A DNA stretch of 64,000 nt from Evansella alkalicola (lineage in GTDB: Bacteria; Bacillota; Bacilli; Bacillales; Salisediminibacteriaceae): the NCBI RefSeq assembly GCF_019042735.1, contig NZ_JAHQCR010000051.1:53731-117730 (forward strand), read 5' to 3'. This document shows, piece by piece, positions 16,739-26,000 of the stretch. The position numbers and the translations under genes are program-made. The first letter of the stretch is position 1. Each line of letters begins with the position of its first letter. Below the pieces are notes generated by a model. The model was given only the letters and a program-made list of their open reading frames with translations, made no database searches and was not told the DNA's origin.

Positions 16739-17638
16739 ATGTTGATTGCAGCTTTTGATATTGGTGGAACATCTGTTAAATATGGAATTGTAAGTTCTTT
16801 GGGAGAAATATTAGAGGAAGATTCTTATCCTACGAATGCCATAATGGGAGGAAGGTATGTAGTTAACAAAGTAATTGAAAAAGCGATACAATTAAAGGGT
16901 AAATGGAATATAAAGGGTATTTCAGTTAGTAGTGCAGGACAGATTAACACTAATAAGGGACTGGTAATTTATGCTAATGACAATATACCTGGATTTACTG
17001 GGATTAATTTAATAGAAGAAATACAAAAGCATACAGGTCTATCTGTCAGAGCAGAAAATGATGTAAACTGTGCTGCAATCGGAGAATCTTGGAAAGGGAA
17101 TGCCCAAGGTCTAAGTGATTTTTTATGTGTAACAATTGGAACAGGTATTGGTGGTGCTTTGTATCTAAATGGTAGTTTATATAGAGGCTCCTCTTATGCT
17201 GCTGGGGAAATTGGTCACCTTACATTATATCCTGGCGGAAAAAAATGTGCGTGTGGTAAATTAGGTTGCTTCGAGCAGTATGCATCGAGTAAGGCACTTG
17301 AATTTCTCATATCTGAAAAAATGGATAAGAAATATGGGCTAAAGGAATTCTTTCAAATTACTCGAGATGGAAATAAATTAGGTATAGAAATTTTCAATCA
17401 TTGGATTAATGATATTACAACAGGACTTGCATCCGTTGTACATTTAATAAATATAGATACAATTATTATTGGCGGGGGAGTATCTTCACAAGGTGATTTT
17501 TTGTTAAAAGCCATTCAAGAGTCTTTATATGAAAAAATTATGCCTAATCATAAAAGAAAATTATATATAAAATTAGCATATAATGCTAATAAAGCCAATT
17601 TACTAGGAGCTACTAAACATTTTATTTCCAGTAAGTAA
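16739..17638 (+). CDS. nanK: ROK family kinase, N-acetylmannosamine kinase
   Basis: The kinase phosphorylates ManNAc released by NanA. The 299-residue protein has the ATP-binding DIGGTSVKYG at 6-15, a second phosphate motif TIGTGIGGALYL (about 139-150), and the ROK zinc signature GHLTLYPGGKKCACGKLGCFE with the C-x-C-G-x-x-G-C pattern. It carries no N-terminal DNA-binding domain, so it is an enzyme rather than a NagC-type repressor. The sugar is assigned from context; ROK glucokinases look similar. Confidence 0.85.
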   Translation: MLIAAFDIGGTSVKYGIVSSLGEILEEDSYPTNAIMGGRYVVNKVIEKAIQLKGKWNIKGISVSSAGQINTNKGLVIYANDNIPGFTGINLIEEIQKHTGLSVRAENDVNCAAIGESWKGNAQGLSDFLCVTIGTGIGGALYLNGSLYRGSSYAAGEIGHLTLYPGGKKCACGKLGCFEQYASSKALEFLISEKMDKKYGLKEFFQITRDGNKLGIEIFNHWINDITTGLASVVHLINIDTIIIGGGVSSQGDFLLKAIQESLYEKIMPNHKRKLYIKLAYNANKANLLGATKHFISSK

Positions 17639-17656
17639 GGGGAGGAGATTTATCGT

Positions 17657-18496
17657 ATGGTAAGTAATCAAAACAATCTAGTGAAACCATCAATTACTAT
17701 GGAACAGTATAAACCTAATTTTACGAAATCAGAAAATAAAATTTACGATTATATTCAAACAAACAATCAGCAAGTGTTATACCATTCATTAACTGAATTA
17801 TCAGAAGCAAGTGGTGTTGCAGAAGCAACCGTTTTACGATTTTTTCGTAAATTAGGATTTAAAGGATTTCAAGACTTTAAATTCTTGTTTGCGCAAGAGG
17901 TAACAGTTCAAGGCAGTAATGACAATGACGAAACATATATGGAAAAAATTAAAAAAAATATGGTTCAAGCGATTGAGGACTCTTACGACATTGTTGATAT
18001 GGATATTTTACAACAATGTGTAGATTTAATTGAAGGTTCAAGTGATGTTGTTTTATTTGGAATAGGGTCTTCTGGTATCGCCGCATTAGATATGCAAACA
18101 AGGTTAATGCGTATTGGTAAGCAGGTTAGTGTCATAACAGACCCCCATTTTCAAACTATGCGTACGGCATCTATGAATGAAAAAACAGTTGTTATTGCAA
18201 TAAGCTTAACAGGAAGTACTAAAGATGTCGTTGATAGTGTTGCATATGCCAAAGAGAAAAATGCAAGTGTAGTTGCCTTAACGAATTATGTGAAGTCACC
18301 CCTAACGAAGTATTCAGATTACGTGTTACTATCTTCAGCAAAGGAAAACCCTTTAGATAGCGGATCATTAGTATCTAAAGTGACACAGTTGTTTTTAATT
18401 GATCTTATATGCACGGGGCTAACTATTAAAAATTACGATAAAGCAGAGAAAATTAAGAGAGATGTTAGTGATAACATAGCCAGTAAGCTTTATTAA
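17657..18496 (+). CDS. RpiR family transcriptional regulator (HTH + SIS domain)
   Basis: Residues about 15-90 form an RpiR-type helix-turn-helix (TELSEASGVAEATVLRFFRK...FKGFQDFKF). Residues about 120-260 form a SIS sugar-phosphate-binding domain (VLFGIGSSGIAA, ISLTGSTKDVVD). Regulators of this type in nan clusters respond to phosphorylated amino sugars such as ManNAc-6-P or GlcNAc-6-P. It lies 18 bp after nanK and is likely the regulator binding the palindromes at 12092-12107 and 13822-13837. Repressor or activator is not decided by sequence. Confidence 0.9.
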   Translation: MVSNQNNLVKPSITMEQYKPNFTKSENKIYDYIQTNNQQVLYHSLTELSEASGVAEATVLRFFRKLGFKGFQDFKFLFAQEVTVQGSNDNDETYMEKIKKNMVQAIEDSYDIVDMDILQQCVDLIEGSSDVVLFGIGSSGIAALDMQTRLMRIGKQVSVITDPHFQTMRTASMNEKTVVIAISLTGSTKDVVDSVAYAKEKNASVVALTNYVKSPLTKYSDYVLLSSAKENPLDSGSLVSKVTQLFLIDLICTGLTIKNYDKAEKIKRDVSDNIASKLY

Positions 18497-18535
18497 TATG
18501 TTTTGTCTAAATTATAGGCAGAAAGGTTTTTGAAA

Positions 18536-19720
18536 ATGGAACCTCAACAATCGTTGTTAGTAACCAATTTAGATATTTATACGGAAAAAGGAATAATAAA
18601 AGGTGGTACTCTATTTTTGAACCGAGGAAAGATTGAAAAGGTATACGTTGATACACCTTCTTTAATACCTGGTCATGTGAAGTTGTTGGATGGAAAGGGT
18701 TTATGTGCTGTACCAGGATTTATTGACGGTCATATTCATGGGGCAAATGGTGCTGATGTAATGGATGCCACCCCACAATCTATTGATACTATTGCAGGAG
18801 TACTACCAAGTGAAGGCACCACAAGTTTTTTAGCAACAACGATTACACAATCTACAAAGAATCTTGATAAAGCATTAACCAACCTAAAATGGTATGAGAA
18901 TAAAAGGAAGCATGCTGAAATGTTAGGAATTCATTTGGAAGGACCATTTGTGGAAAAAGAAAAAGCAGGCGCTCAACCGAAACAGTATATAATCAAACCA
19001 GATTTGAAACTATTCAACAGATGGCAAGGCGTGTCGGGAAATAAAATAAAGACGATTACTGTTGCACCTGAACTTGACGTAGATGGTTCATTTTTAACTG
19101 CTTTGCATAAGTCGTCCTTAAATATATCGGCAGGTCACACAAATATTAATTATGATGATATGAAGCTTGCCGTGTCACGTGGTGTCCGGCAATTAACTCA
19201 CTTGTGTAATGCCATGACTAGTATCCATCATCGTGATATTGGTGCTGTGGGTGCTGCCTTTAAAATGAAGGAATTAAGAGCAGAGATTATTGCTGATGGA
19301 ATACATGTTTCAAAGGAAATGCTAGATTTAGTTTTTCATAATATAGGTAGCGATAGATTGATTTTAATAACAGATTCTATGCGTGCTAAAGGACTTTCCC
19401 CCGGAGACTATGAGCTTGGAGGACAGTTGGTGAAAGTTTCAAAAGAGCGAGCCGTTTTAGAAAATGGCATCCTTGCAGGTAGTGTTTTAAGGATGATTGA
19501 TGCTGTTAAATTGATGCTAAAAATAAATAAAGTTACATTTGAGGATGTTATTAAAATGACTTCTGTAAATATTGCGAAACAACTCAATATTTTTCATAAA
19601 AAAGGAAGTATAGCTGTTGGTAAAGATGCTGATCTTTTACTTGTTGACCATGATTTTAATATCTTTTATACCATTTGTAGAGGCGAAATTGCCTATAAAG
19701 GAGGATCAAGTTGGAAATAA
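18536..19720 (+). CDS. nagA: N-acetylglucosamine-6-phosphate deacetylase
   Basis: NagA removes the acetyl group from GlcNAc-6-P. The 394-residue amidohydrolase has the metal motif GHIHG (His66, His68), HLEGPF, SAGHTN, LTHLCNAM and the late ITDSMRAKG where the catalytic Asp lies. ATG 18536 is preferred over TTG 18530 because GAAAGG (18521-18526) lies 9 bases upstream of it. The stop overlaps the nagB start. Confidence 0.94.
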   Translation: MEPQQSLLVTNLDIYTEKGIIKGGTLFLNRGKIEKVYVDTPSLIPGHVKLLDGKGLCAVPGFIDGHIHGANGADVMDATPQSIDTIAGVLPSEGTTSFLATTITQSTKNLDKALTNLKWYENKRKHAEMLGIHLEGPFVEKEKAGAQPKQYIIKPDLKLFNRWQGVSGNKIKTITVAPELDVDGSFLTALHKSSLNISAGHTNINYDDMKLAVSRGVRQLTHLCNAMTSIHHRDIGAVGAAFKMKELRAEIIADGIHVSKEMLDLVFHNIGSDRLILITDSMRAKGLSPGDYELGGQLVKVSKERAVLENGILAGSVLRMIDAVKLMLKINKVTFEDVIKMTSVNIAKQLNIFHKKGSIAVGKDADLLLVDHDFNIFYTICRGEIAYKGGSSWK

Positions 19721-20445
19721 GAAAAGTAGAAAATTATAGTGAAATGAGCCAAACTGCTAGCACAATTATTATTAATACAATTAAACATAAGAAAAGCCCT
19801 GTACTAGGATTAGCCACTGGATCTACTCCTGAAGGGCTATATCAAGAGTTGATCCATCAATATAATAATCATGTCTTTTCGTTTAAAGATGTTACAACTT
19901 TTAACCTTGATGAATACGTCGGTTTAGGTAAAGGTAATCCTCAAAGTTATCATTATTATATGAAAGAAAAACTTTTTAAACATCTTGATATAAATATGGA
20001 GAATGTAAATATTCCAAATGGAACGGTCCAACACTTAGAAAAAGAGTGTGAAAACTACGAAAAAAGTATTAAAGAAGCTGGATACATAGATGTACAGGTA
20101 CTTGGATTGGGATTGAACGGCCATATAGGTTTTAATGAACCTGGGACTCCTTTTTCCAGTAGTACTCATGTTGTAGAGTTAGACGACACTACTCGAAAAG
20201 CAAATGCTCGTTTTTTCACCTCTATGGATGAAGTTCCCCAGAAAGCGATAACAATGGGCTTAACCACGATTATGCATTCTAAAAAAATCCTTTTGCTTGT
20301 TTCAGGTGAAAATAAAGCAGAGCCGTTAGCTAGATTAATAAATGGTAATATCTCGGAAGATTTTCCTGCGTCTATGTTAAAAAAACACCCAAATGTTACA
20401 ATAATTGCTGATAAATCAGCATTCGTGGCACTAAATTCAAAATGA
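19711..20445 (+). CDS. nagB: Glucosamine-6-phosphate deaminase
   Basis: NagB turns glucosamine-6-P into fructose-6-P and ammonia, the entry into glycolysis. The 244-residue protein has LATGSTPEGLY for phosphate binding, FNLDEYVG with Asp67, and the active-site segment GLGLNGHIGFNEPGTPF. It starts at TTG after GGAGG, overlapping the last codons of nagA by 10 bases, which couples their translation. It is the last gene of the nan-nag block. Confidence 0.95.
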   Translation: MEIRKVENYSEMSQTASTIIINTIKHKKSPVLGLATGSTPEGLYQELIHQYNNHVFSFKDVTTFNLDEYVGLGKGNPQSYHYYMKEKLFKHLDINMENVNIPNGTVQHLEKECENYEKSIKEAGYIDVQVLGLGLNGHIGFNEPGTPFSSSTHVVELDDTTRKANARFFTSMDEVPQKAITMGLTTIMHSKKILLLVSGENKAEPLARLINGNISEDFPASMLKKHPNVTIIADKSAFVALNSK

Positions 20446-20471
20446 ATAAAAGGTGAAGTATATAAGGTTCA

Positions 20472-20510
20472 GGCATAGGATATCAAACATATTCCTATGC
20501 CTCTCTATTT
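20472..20510 (+). terminator. Terminator-like hairpin after nagB
   Basis: GGCATAGGA pairs with TCCTATGCC (20493-20501), followed by TCTCTATTTG. It closes the nan-nag cluster. Confidence 0.6.
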
Positions 20511-20723
20511 GTTTGAAGATGAATAGAAAAAGAAATAATGCCAGTTTGAATATGCCTTTTTTCCATATTTGTGTTGCTTATCAGCTCAAACTAAAAGTAA
20601 AAATATGAAATAGTGCTAGTTTAATATGAAAAATCTACCCCAAGTGGATTTCATAGTCTTATTTAGAGGATTATAGGGCTGAGCTGACATTACGATTGGT
20701 TGACGAACTAGGTTCCTTTCGTT

Positions 20724-20755
20724 AGCATAGATATCGTGTGTATCTATGCTTTCAG
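20724..20755. terminator. Second hairpin, in the gap before array 2
   Basis: AGCATAGAT pairs with ATCTATGCT around a 9-base loop. It may be a back-up terminator. The stretch 20511-20723 has no recognisable gene. Confidence 0.45.
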
Positions 20756-20779
20756 TTAATGATAGATGCTTGAAGGCGG

Positions 20780-21487
20780 AAATTTATCGATAAGAGGTAT
20801 GAATACCGACAGATTTGAAGCTAGAACACGTAAATCTGTCGATAAGAGGTTTGTATACCGACAGATTTGAAGCTCGAACACGCAAATCTGCCGATAAGAG
20901 CAATGGATACCGACAGATTTGAAGTTTGAAAACGCAAATCTGTCAATAAGAGCCAGCAATACCGACAAATTCGAAGCTAGAAAACGGAAAACTGTCAATA
21001 AGAACAAGGAATACCGGTAGATTTGAAGCTTGAAAATGGAAAACTGTCAATAAGAACAAGGAATACCGACAGATTTGAAGCTAGAAAACGCAAATCTGTC
21101 GAAAAGAGCCAGTAATACCGACAGATTCGAAGTTTGGAGACGCAAATCTGTCGATAAGGAAGAGGAATACCGACAGATTTGAAGTTTGGAGACGCAAATC
21201 TGTCGAAAAGAGCCAGGAATACCGACAGATTTGAAGTTTGGAGACGCAAATCTGTCGATAAGAGCCAGGAATACCGACAGATTTGAAGCTAGAACACGCA
21301 AATCTGTCGATAAGGAAGAGGAATACCGACAGATTTGAAGCTAGAACACGTAAATCTGTCGATAAGAGCCACCAATACCGACAGAATTGAAGCTAGAAAA
21401 CGCAAATCTGTCGATAAGAGCCAGCAATACCGACAGATTTGAAGCTAGAACACAGCAATCTGTCGATAAGAGCCACCAATACCAACC
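20780..21487. repeat. Array 2: 52-bp tandem inverted-repeat units, about 13 copies
   Basis: Boundary TACCG positions run from 20804 to 21428 with exact 52-bp steps, plus a decayed copy at 21480. The unit is CGACAG, 23 bases, CTGTCG, 17 bases. It is the same family as array 1 but the middle is mostly GAAGCTAGAACACGC or GAAGTTTGGAGACGC. It lies between co-directional nagB and the GH115 gene. Two copies have CTGTCAATAA, breaking the core. Reverse-strand reading frames here repeat every three units and are not genes. Confidence 0.95.
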
Positions 21488-21521
21488 CATTTACAACTTT
21501 GCTATTTAACACAGATTACAT

Positions 21522-21535
21522 TAACAACGTTTTCA
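21522..21535 (+). promoter_or_regulatory. cre-like site upstream of the GH115 gene
   Basis: TAACAACGTTTTCA matches the cre consensus at 12 of 14 positions and lies about 170 bp before the start. No clear sigma-A promoter was found in 21536-21703. Confidence 0.4.
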
Positions 21536-21703
21536 TTATTTTTTAAACTCGTCTGTCTCCTCTGTAGTTGTCGTGTTTAAATAGATTTCTGAAAATGGAC
21601 ACACTAAGAAATAGATAAGTCATAAAAGAAATACAGGGTACATAAATGAGCGTAATAATAATTCAATGTTAATCAAATCTTCAATGAGAAAGGATGTTTT
21701 GTT

Positions 21704-24607
21704 TTGTTAGAATACGTAATAAATCAAACGTTGTTAAAAAATTCATCAACGACAGGTTCCTTATTTTTTCAAGAGAAGGAAGCCTTCAGCGGTGTAAATA
21801 AAATTGCCAAAAAAGTGATGCATGACCTTGAGTTGGTTTTCGGACATGCACCAGCATCTACAACTAACAGAAATAACCTAGGAAAAACAGCAGTTTTATA
21901 TGGGACAGTTGGTCAAAGTCCGATACTTCAGGAGCTTGATGAGAAAAAACTAATTGACCTCTCTGAAATTAAAGGGAAAAGAGAAGTATTTTTATTCCAA
22001 GTGGTTGAAAGTCCATTTGAAGGTGTAGAGCAAGCACTTGTCATTGCAGGAAGCGATAAGCGTGGAACAATATACGGTCTATTCCACTTATCAGAGCTAC
22101 TTAATGTATCTCCTTTGGTGGATTGGGCAGGCGTGAAGCCACAACGAAGGGAATCCTTTTCCTTAAGTGGAGACATGAAATATGTTTCTAAAGAGCCATC
22201 TGTACGCTACCGTGGTTTCTTTATCAATGATGAGTGGCCAGCATTTGGAAACTGGACGATGAAGAGGTTCGGTGGCTTTAATGCGCAAATGTATGAGCAT
22301 ATTTTTGAGTTGCTTCTTAGAATGAAAGGTAATTACATGTGGCCTGCTATGTGGTCAGCTCGATTTTTTGACGAGGGACCAGGCTTAGGGAATGCTGAGC
22401 TAGCAGATGAGTATGGTGTAGTTATGGGAGCTTCTCACCACGAGCCTTGCTTACGCTATGGTGAGGAGTACCGTTATTTACGCGGAGAAGATTCTAAATA
22501 CGGAGATGCTTGGAACTTCATCTCTAATAAAGAAGGAATTACAAAGTTTTGGGAAGATGGTCTGAAGCGCGGTGGTAAGTTCGAGAATGTGATTACTGTC
22601 GGTATGCGTGGAGAACAAGACACGTCCATTATGGGGAAAGACGCTACACTTGCGGATAATATCCAACTATTGCGTGAAGTATTGCAGACACAAAACAAGT
22701 TGATCGAAGAAAATGTAAATTCTAACCTTTCAGAAGTGCCAAGAATGCTTGCTTTATATAAAGAGGTGGAACCATTTTTTTACGGAGATGAGAATACGGA
22801 AGGGCTCATGAATTCCGAAGAGCTAGAAGATGTTATCCTTATGCTCTGTGATGATAACCATGGAAACCTACGCACACTTCCAACTAAAGAAATGCGTAAT
22901 CATTCAGGTGGTTATGGTATGTATTATCACTTTGATTATCATGGTGGGCCAATCTCTTATGAATGGGTAAATAGCTCTTACCTTCCAAAGGTTTGGGAGC
23001 AAATGAGTCAGGCTTACGATTTCGGTGTTAGAGACCTCTGGATCGTTAACGTTGGTGATGTTGCAACGCAGGAATTCCCATTATCTTATTTCCTAGATTT
23101 AGCTTATGATTTTGAAAAATGGGGTACGAATGCTTTAAACAAAACAGATGATTATACGAAGCAATGGATTAAAAAGCAATTTGGCGCCGTGTTCCAAGAA
23201 GGTGATATGGAGAAAATGTTTGACCTCATAAATGGTTATACAAAGATCGCCCATAGTCGTAGACCAGAGCATATGAATGTAAATGTATATCACCCAGTAA
23301 ATTATAAAGAAACAGACAATTTGTTAAAGCAAATTGACAACCTTTTAAATACAGCAGATGAGTTATATAACAGTGTTGCCACTGAAAACTTACCAGAGTA
23401 CTTTGCCTTAGTTTATTATCCAGCTGTCGGAAATCTCAATCTACAAAAGCTTTGGTTATTAGCTGGAAAAAACCATTATGCTGCTAAGCTTGGCAAAATG
23501 GAAGCTAACAAACTTACTGAACAAATGAAAGAGTGTCTGATCAGAGATAGGGAGTTAGTCGATCATTATCATACGATAGAAGATGGTAAATGGTATGGAA
23601 TGGGACTTTCAGAGCATATCGGTTTTGTTCATTGGAACGAAGACGAATGTCAGAATCCAATTCTAATGAACGTGATGCCAGCTAATAAGCCAAGGTTGGT
23701 CGTTACGATTGATGGAACGGAGCAAAAAAGTGAAGGTAGCCCATGGCACAAAAATAAGCTATTCCTAGATGACTTTTTACAGCCAAATGTTGAGGAAGCG
23801 TCATTTACAATTTCAAGCATCAGTGACCTTGAAGCTGATTATAAGATCACAAGCAATCAGCCATGGCTTACATGTTCGAAAACGAGTGGTAGCCTAGATG
23901 GGTTGGAAAAAGCAGAGGAAGTTATTCAATTAAAGGTTGACCGCAGTGCCATGAATGGAGAAACAGAAGGCAGTATTGAAGTGGAAACACCAGTTGGTAA
24001 AGTCACGATTATCGTAAATGCCAAGCCAGTGGACGTAAGTGGTCTTTCTGAAATGACCTTTGTTGATACAAATGGATATATTTCCATTGAAGCCGAGCAC
24101 TTTGCGTCAAAACAAGAAGCATCAGGGAATAATACTAATGTGAGTAGGTTTGAAGTACTTGAGGGATATGGGAAAACATTATCTGCCGTAAAAGCATTCC
24201 CAACAACAGAATTTTTTACTGTCGGTGAAGATGCACCTTACGTTGAATATCAATTCGTCGTACAAAAAGCTGGTACTTATGAGGTTGATTTCTATATGCA
24301 ACCATCTAACCCAGTGACGAAAGAAAATAAAATTTTCTGTGGCCTCCAAGTAAATGAGGAAGATGTTAACATCGTGAATACACTTCCTGAAGGATATCGT
24401 GTCGACGGGGAGTATTGGGAAGTAGGCGTTCTTGATAACATTCGCACACATACTAGTAAAATAAATTGCAAAGAAGGCTTAAATACATTAAGAATCTATG
24501 CAGTGAGCCCAGGCTTTGTTTTAGAAAAACTCGTAATTTATCCTGAAGGCAAGAAACCTGCTGATAGTTACCTTGGCCCAACAGAAACATATTATGTAGG
24601 AAAATAA
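21704..24607 (+). CDS. Glycoside hydrolase family 115 xylan alpha-1,2-glucuronidase
   Basis: GH115 enzymes remove (4-O-methyl)glucuronic acid side chains from xylan. The 967-residue protein has the family layout: an N-terminal alpha/beta domain (ALVIAGSDKRGTIYGLFHLSE), the barrel signature YRGFFINDEWPAFGNW followed by MKGNYMWPAMWSARFF, GASHHEPCLRYGEEY, MRGEQDTS, and Ig-like/accessory domains after about residue 680. No signal peptide is seen, unlike many secreted members, so it probably acts on imported aldouronic oligosaccharides. It starts at TTG with AAAGGA 9 bases upstream. It works logically with the GH120 beta-xylosidase. Confidence 0.92.
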   Translation: MLEYVINQTLLKNSSTTGSLFFQEKEAFSGVNKIAKKVMHDLELVFGHAPASTTNRNNLGKTAVLYGTVGQSPILQELDEKKLIDLSEIKGKREVFLFQVVESPFEGVEQALVIAGSDKRGTIYGLFHLSELLNVSPLVDWAGVKPQRRESFSLSGDMKYVSKEPSVRYRGFFINDEWPAFGNWTMKRFGGFNAQMYEHIFELLLRMKGNYMWPAMWSARFFDEGPGLGNAELADEYGVVMGASHHEPCLRYGEEYRYLRGEDSKYGDAWNFISNKEGITKFWEDGLKRGGKFENVITVGMRGEQDTSIMGKDATLADNIQLLREVLQTQNKLIEENVNSNLSEVPRMLALYKEVEPFFYGDENTEGLMNSEELEDVILMLCDDNHGNLRTLPTKEMRNHSGGYGMYYHFDYHGGPISYEWVNSSYLPKVWEQMSQAYDFGVRDLWIVNVGDVATQEFPLSYFLDLAYDFEKWGTNALNKTDDYTKQWIKKQFGAVFQEGDMEKMFDLINGYTKIAHSRRPEHMNVNVYHPVNYKETDNLLKQIDNLLNTADELYNSVATENLPEYFALVYYPAVGNLNLQKLWLLAGKNHYAAKLGKMEANKLTEQMKECLIRDRELVDHYHTIEDGKWYGMGLSEHIGFVHWNEDECQNPILMNVMPANKPRLVVTIDGTEQKSEGSPWHKNKLFLDDFLQPNVEEASFTISSISDLEADYKITSNQPWLTCSKTSGSLDGLEKAEEVIQLKVDRSAMNGETEGSIEVETPVGKVTIIVNAKPVDVSGLSEMTFVDTNGYISIEAEHFASKQEASGNNTNVSRFEVLEGYGKTLSAVKAFPTTEFFTVGEDAPYVEYQFVVQKAGTYEVDFYMQPSNPVTKENKIFCGLQVNEEDVNIVNTLPEGYRVDGEYWEVGVLDNIRTHTSKINCKEGLNTLRIYAVSPGFVLEKLVIYPEGKKPADSYLGPTETYYVGK

Positions 24608-24620
24608 TTTTACAAAAAAT

Positions 24621-24674
24621 AAAAACTCACTCAGTAGGAAGTTCATAAACTTCGAGTCACTGAGTGAGTTTTTT
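24621..24674. terminator. Bidirectional terminator between convergent genes
   Basis: AAAAACTCACTCAGT pairs with ACTGAGTGAGTTTTTT, with a partial inner stem GAAGTT/AACTTC. It gives a U-run on both strands and serves the GH115 gene and the reverse-strand ligase gene. Confidence 0.9.
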
Positions 24675-24685
24675 CGTCCGAATTT

Positions 24686-25876
24686 CTATTTCGTATAATT
24701 ATCGAAATAGCCTTGAATATAAATGACTGGTGTTCCTTTATCTCCACTACCAGAGGTTAAGTCAGAAAGGGATCCGATTAGATCAGTTAGTTTTCTTGGA
24801 GTTGTTCCTTGCGCTTCCATAGCTCCCACAAGATCCTCGTCCTTATTTTCAATATAGTTTGAAATAGCCTTTTGTAACTCTTCCCCTTTTAAATCAGCAA
24901 AGTTATTATCAGCAAGATACTTAAGTTTTACTTCATTAGGCGTTCCTTCAAGACCTTTTGTGTATGCTGGAGAAACTACTGGATCTGCTAACTCCCAAAT
25001 CTTCCCTACTGGATCCTTAAAGGCACCATCACCATAAACCATCACTTCTACATTTTTACCAGTTTTCCCTTTAAGCTTTTCCTGAATGGCATCAACGATA
25101 GGCTGGCAATTGTTAGGAAACAACTTTACTGTTTCTTCCGTTGATTTATTTGAACCGAGAAGGCCATACTCTTCATTAAACCCACTACCGTCAATGGAAC
25201 TGGATAAAATATCGTCTAAGGTATAAACTTTTTCTGCACCATTCGCCTCTAATATCCTTTTTGTTCGCGCTCTCGTATGGATATCACAAGCAAGAACTTG
25301 CTTCGTATACTCAAGAATAGACTTCGGGTGATTAGAGAAAATAACTTCACACTCTACTCCAACCTCTTCCACAATGCCTTTGTAAAAATCAATATAGTCT
25401 ACACCTGTAAAAGTGTGCTTATTGTATCCAAAATGCTCCCTAAACTGTGCTTCTGTTAAAACATCTGTCCAAGGATTCACACCTTTTTCATCAAGAAGGT
25501 CAAGGTCCACAAGGTGGTTACCAACTTCATCGGAAGGATAGCTTAGCATGATAACAACCTTTTTCGCACCCTTAGCAATACCGCGAAGTAATACGGAAAA
25601 ACGATTACGACTTAAGATTGGAAAAATAACGCCAACTGTATCTTCACCAAATTTTGATTGAACATCTTTCGCAATATGATCGACTGTCGCATAATTACCT
25701 TGTGCACGAGCAACGACTGATTCTGTAATTGTAACGATATCTTTGTCTTGAATGTTGAAGCCTTCTACTTCAGAAGCCTTTAACACACTATCAACAACGA
25801 TATCTTCTATTTGATCTCCCTTATTAATAATTGGGGTACGTAAACCTCTAACAACAGTTCCAACGACTCTTTCCAC
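24686..25876 (-). CDS. Coenzyme F420-0:L-glutamate ligase-like protein (CofE/FbiB family)
   Basis: The 396-residue protein begins with VVRGLRTPIINKGDQIEDIV and KDIVTITESVVARAQGN, the pattern of the CofE family that adds glutamate to F420-0. DGAFKDPVGKIWELADPVVSPAY is also family-like. Many Firmicutes that do not make F420 carry members of this family, so the actual acceptor is probably something else. No other F420 gene is in the window. It is monocistronic, divergent from a LysR regulator 124 bp away that may control it. The start is ATG 25876. Confidence 0.8.
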   Translation of the reverse strand: MERVVGTVVRGLRTPIINKGDQIEDIVVDSVLKASEVEGFNIQDKDIVTITESVVARAQGNYATVDHIAKDVQSKFGEDTVGVIFPILSRNRFSVLLRGIAKGAKKVVIMLSYPSDEVGNHLVDLDLLDEKGVNPWTDVLTEAQFREHFGYNKHTFTGVDYIDFYKGIVEEVGVECEVIFSNHPKSILEYTKQVLACDIHTRARTKRILEANGAEKVYTLDDILSSSIDGSGFNEEYGLLGSNKSTEETVKLFPNNCQPIVDAIQEKLKGKTGKNVEVMVYGDGAFKDPVGKIWELADPVVSPAYTKGLEGTPNEVKLKYLADNNFADLKGEELQKAISNYIENKDEDLVGAMEAQGTTPRKLTDLIGSLSDLTSGSGDKGTPVIYIQGYFDNYTK

Positions 25877-26000
25877 TAAAATCGCTCCTTAATGTATAAC
25901 TTTGTTTTTGCAAAGTTATTATATGATATTTTAACTATACAACAGGCCATAAATATAAGTAAAATTAATATAAGTAATGATAGATATAAGGAGTAATTAT

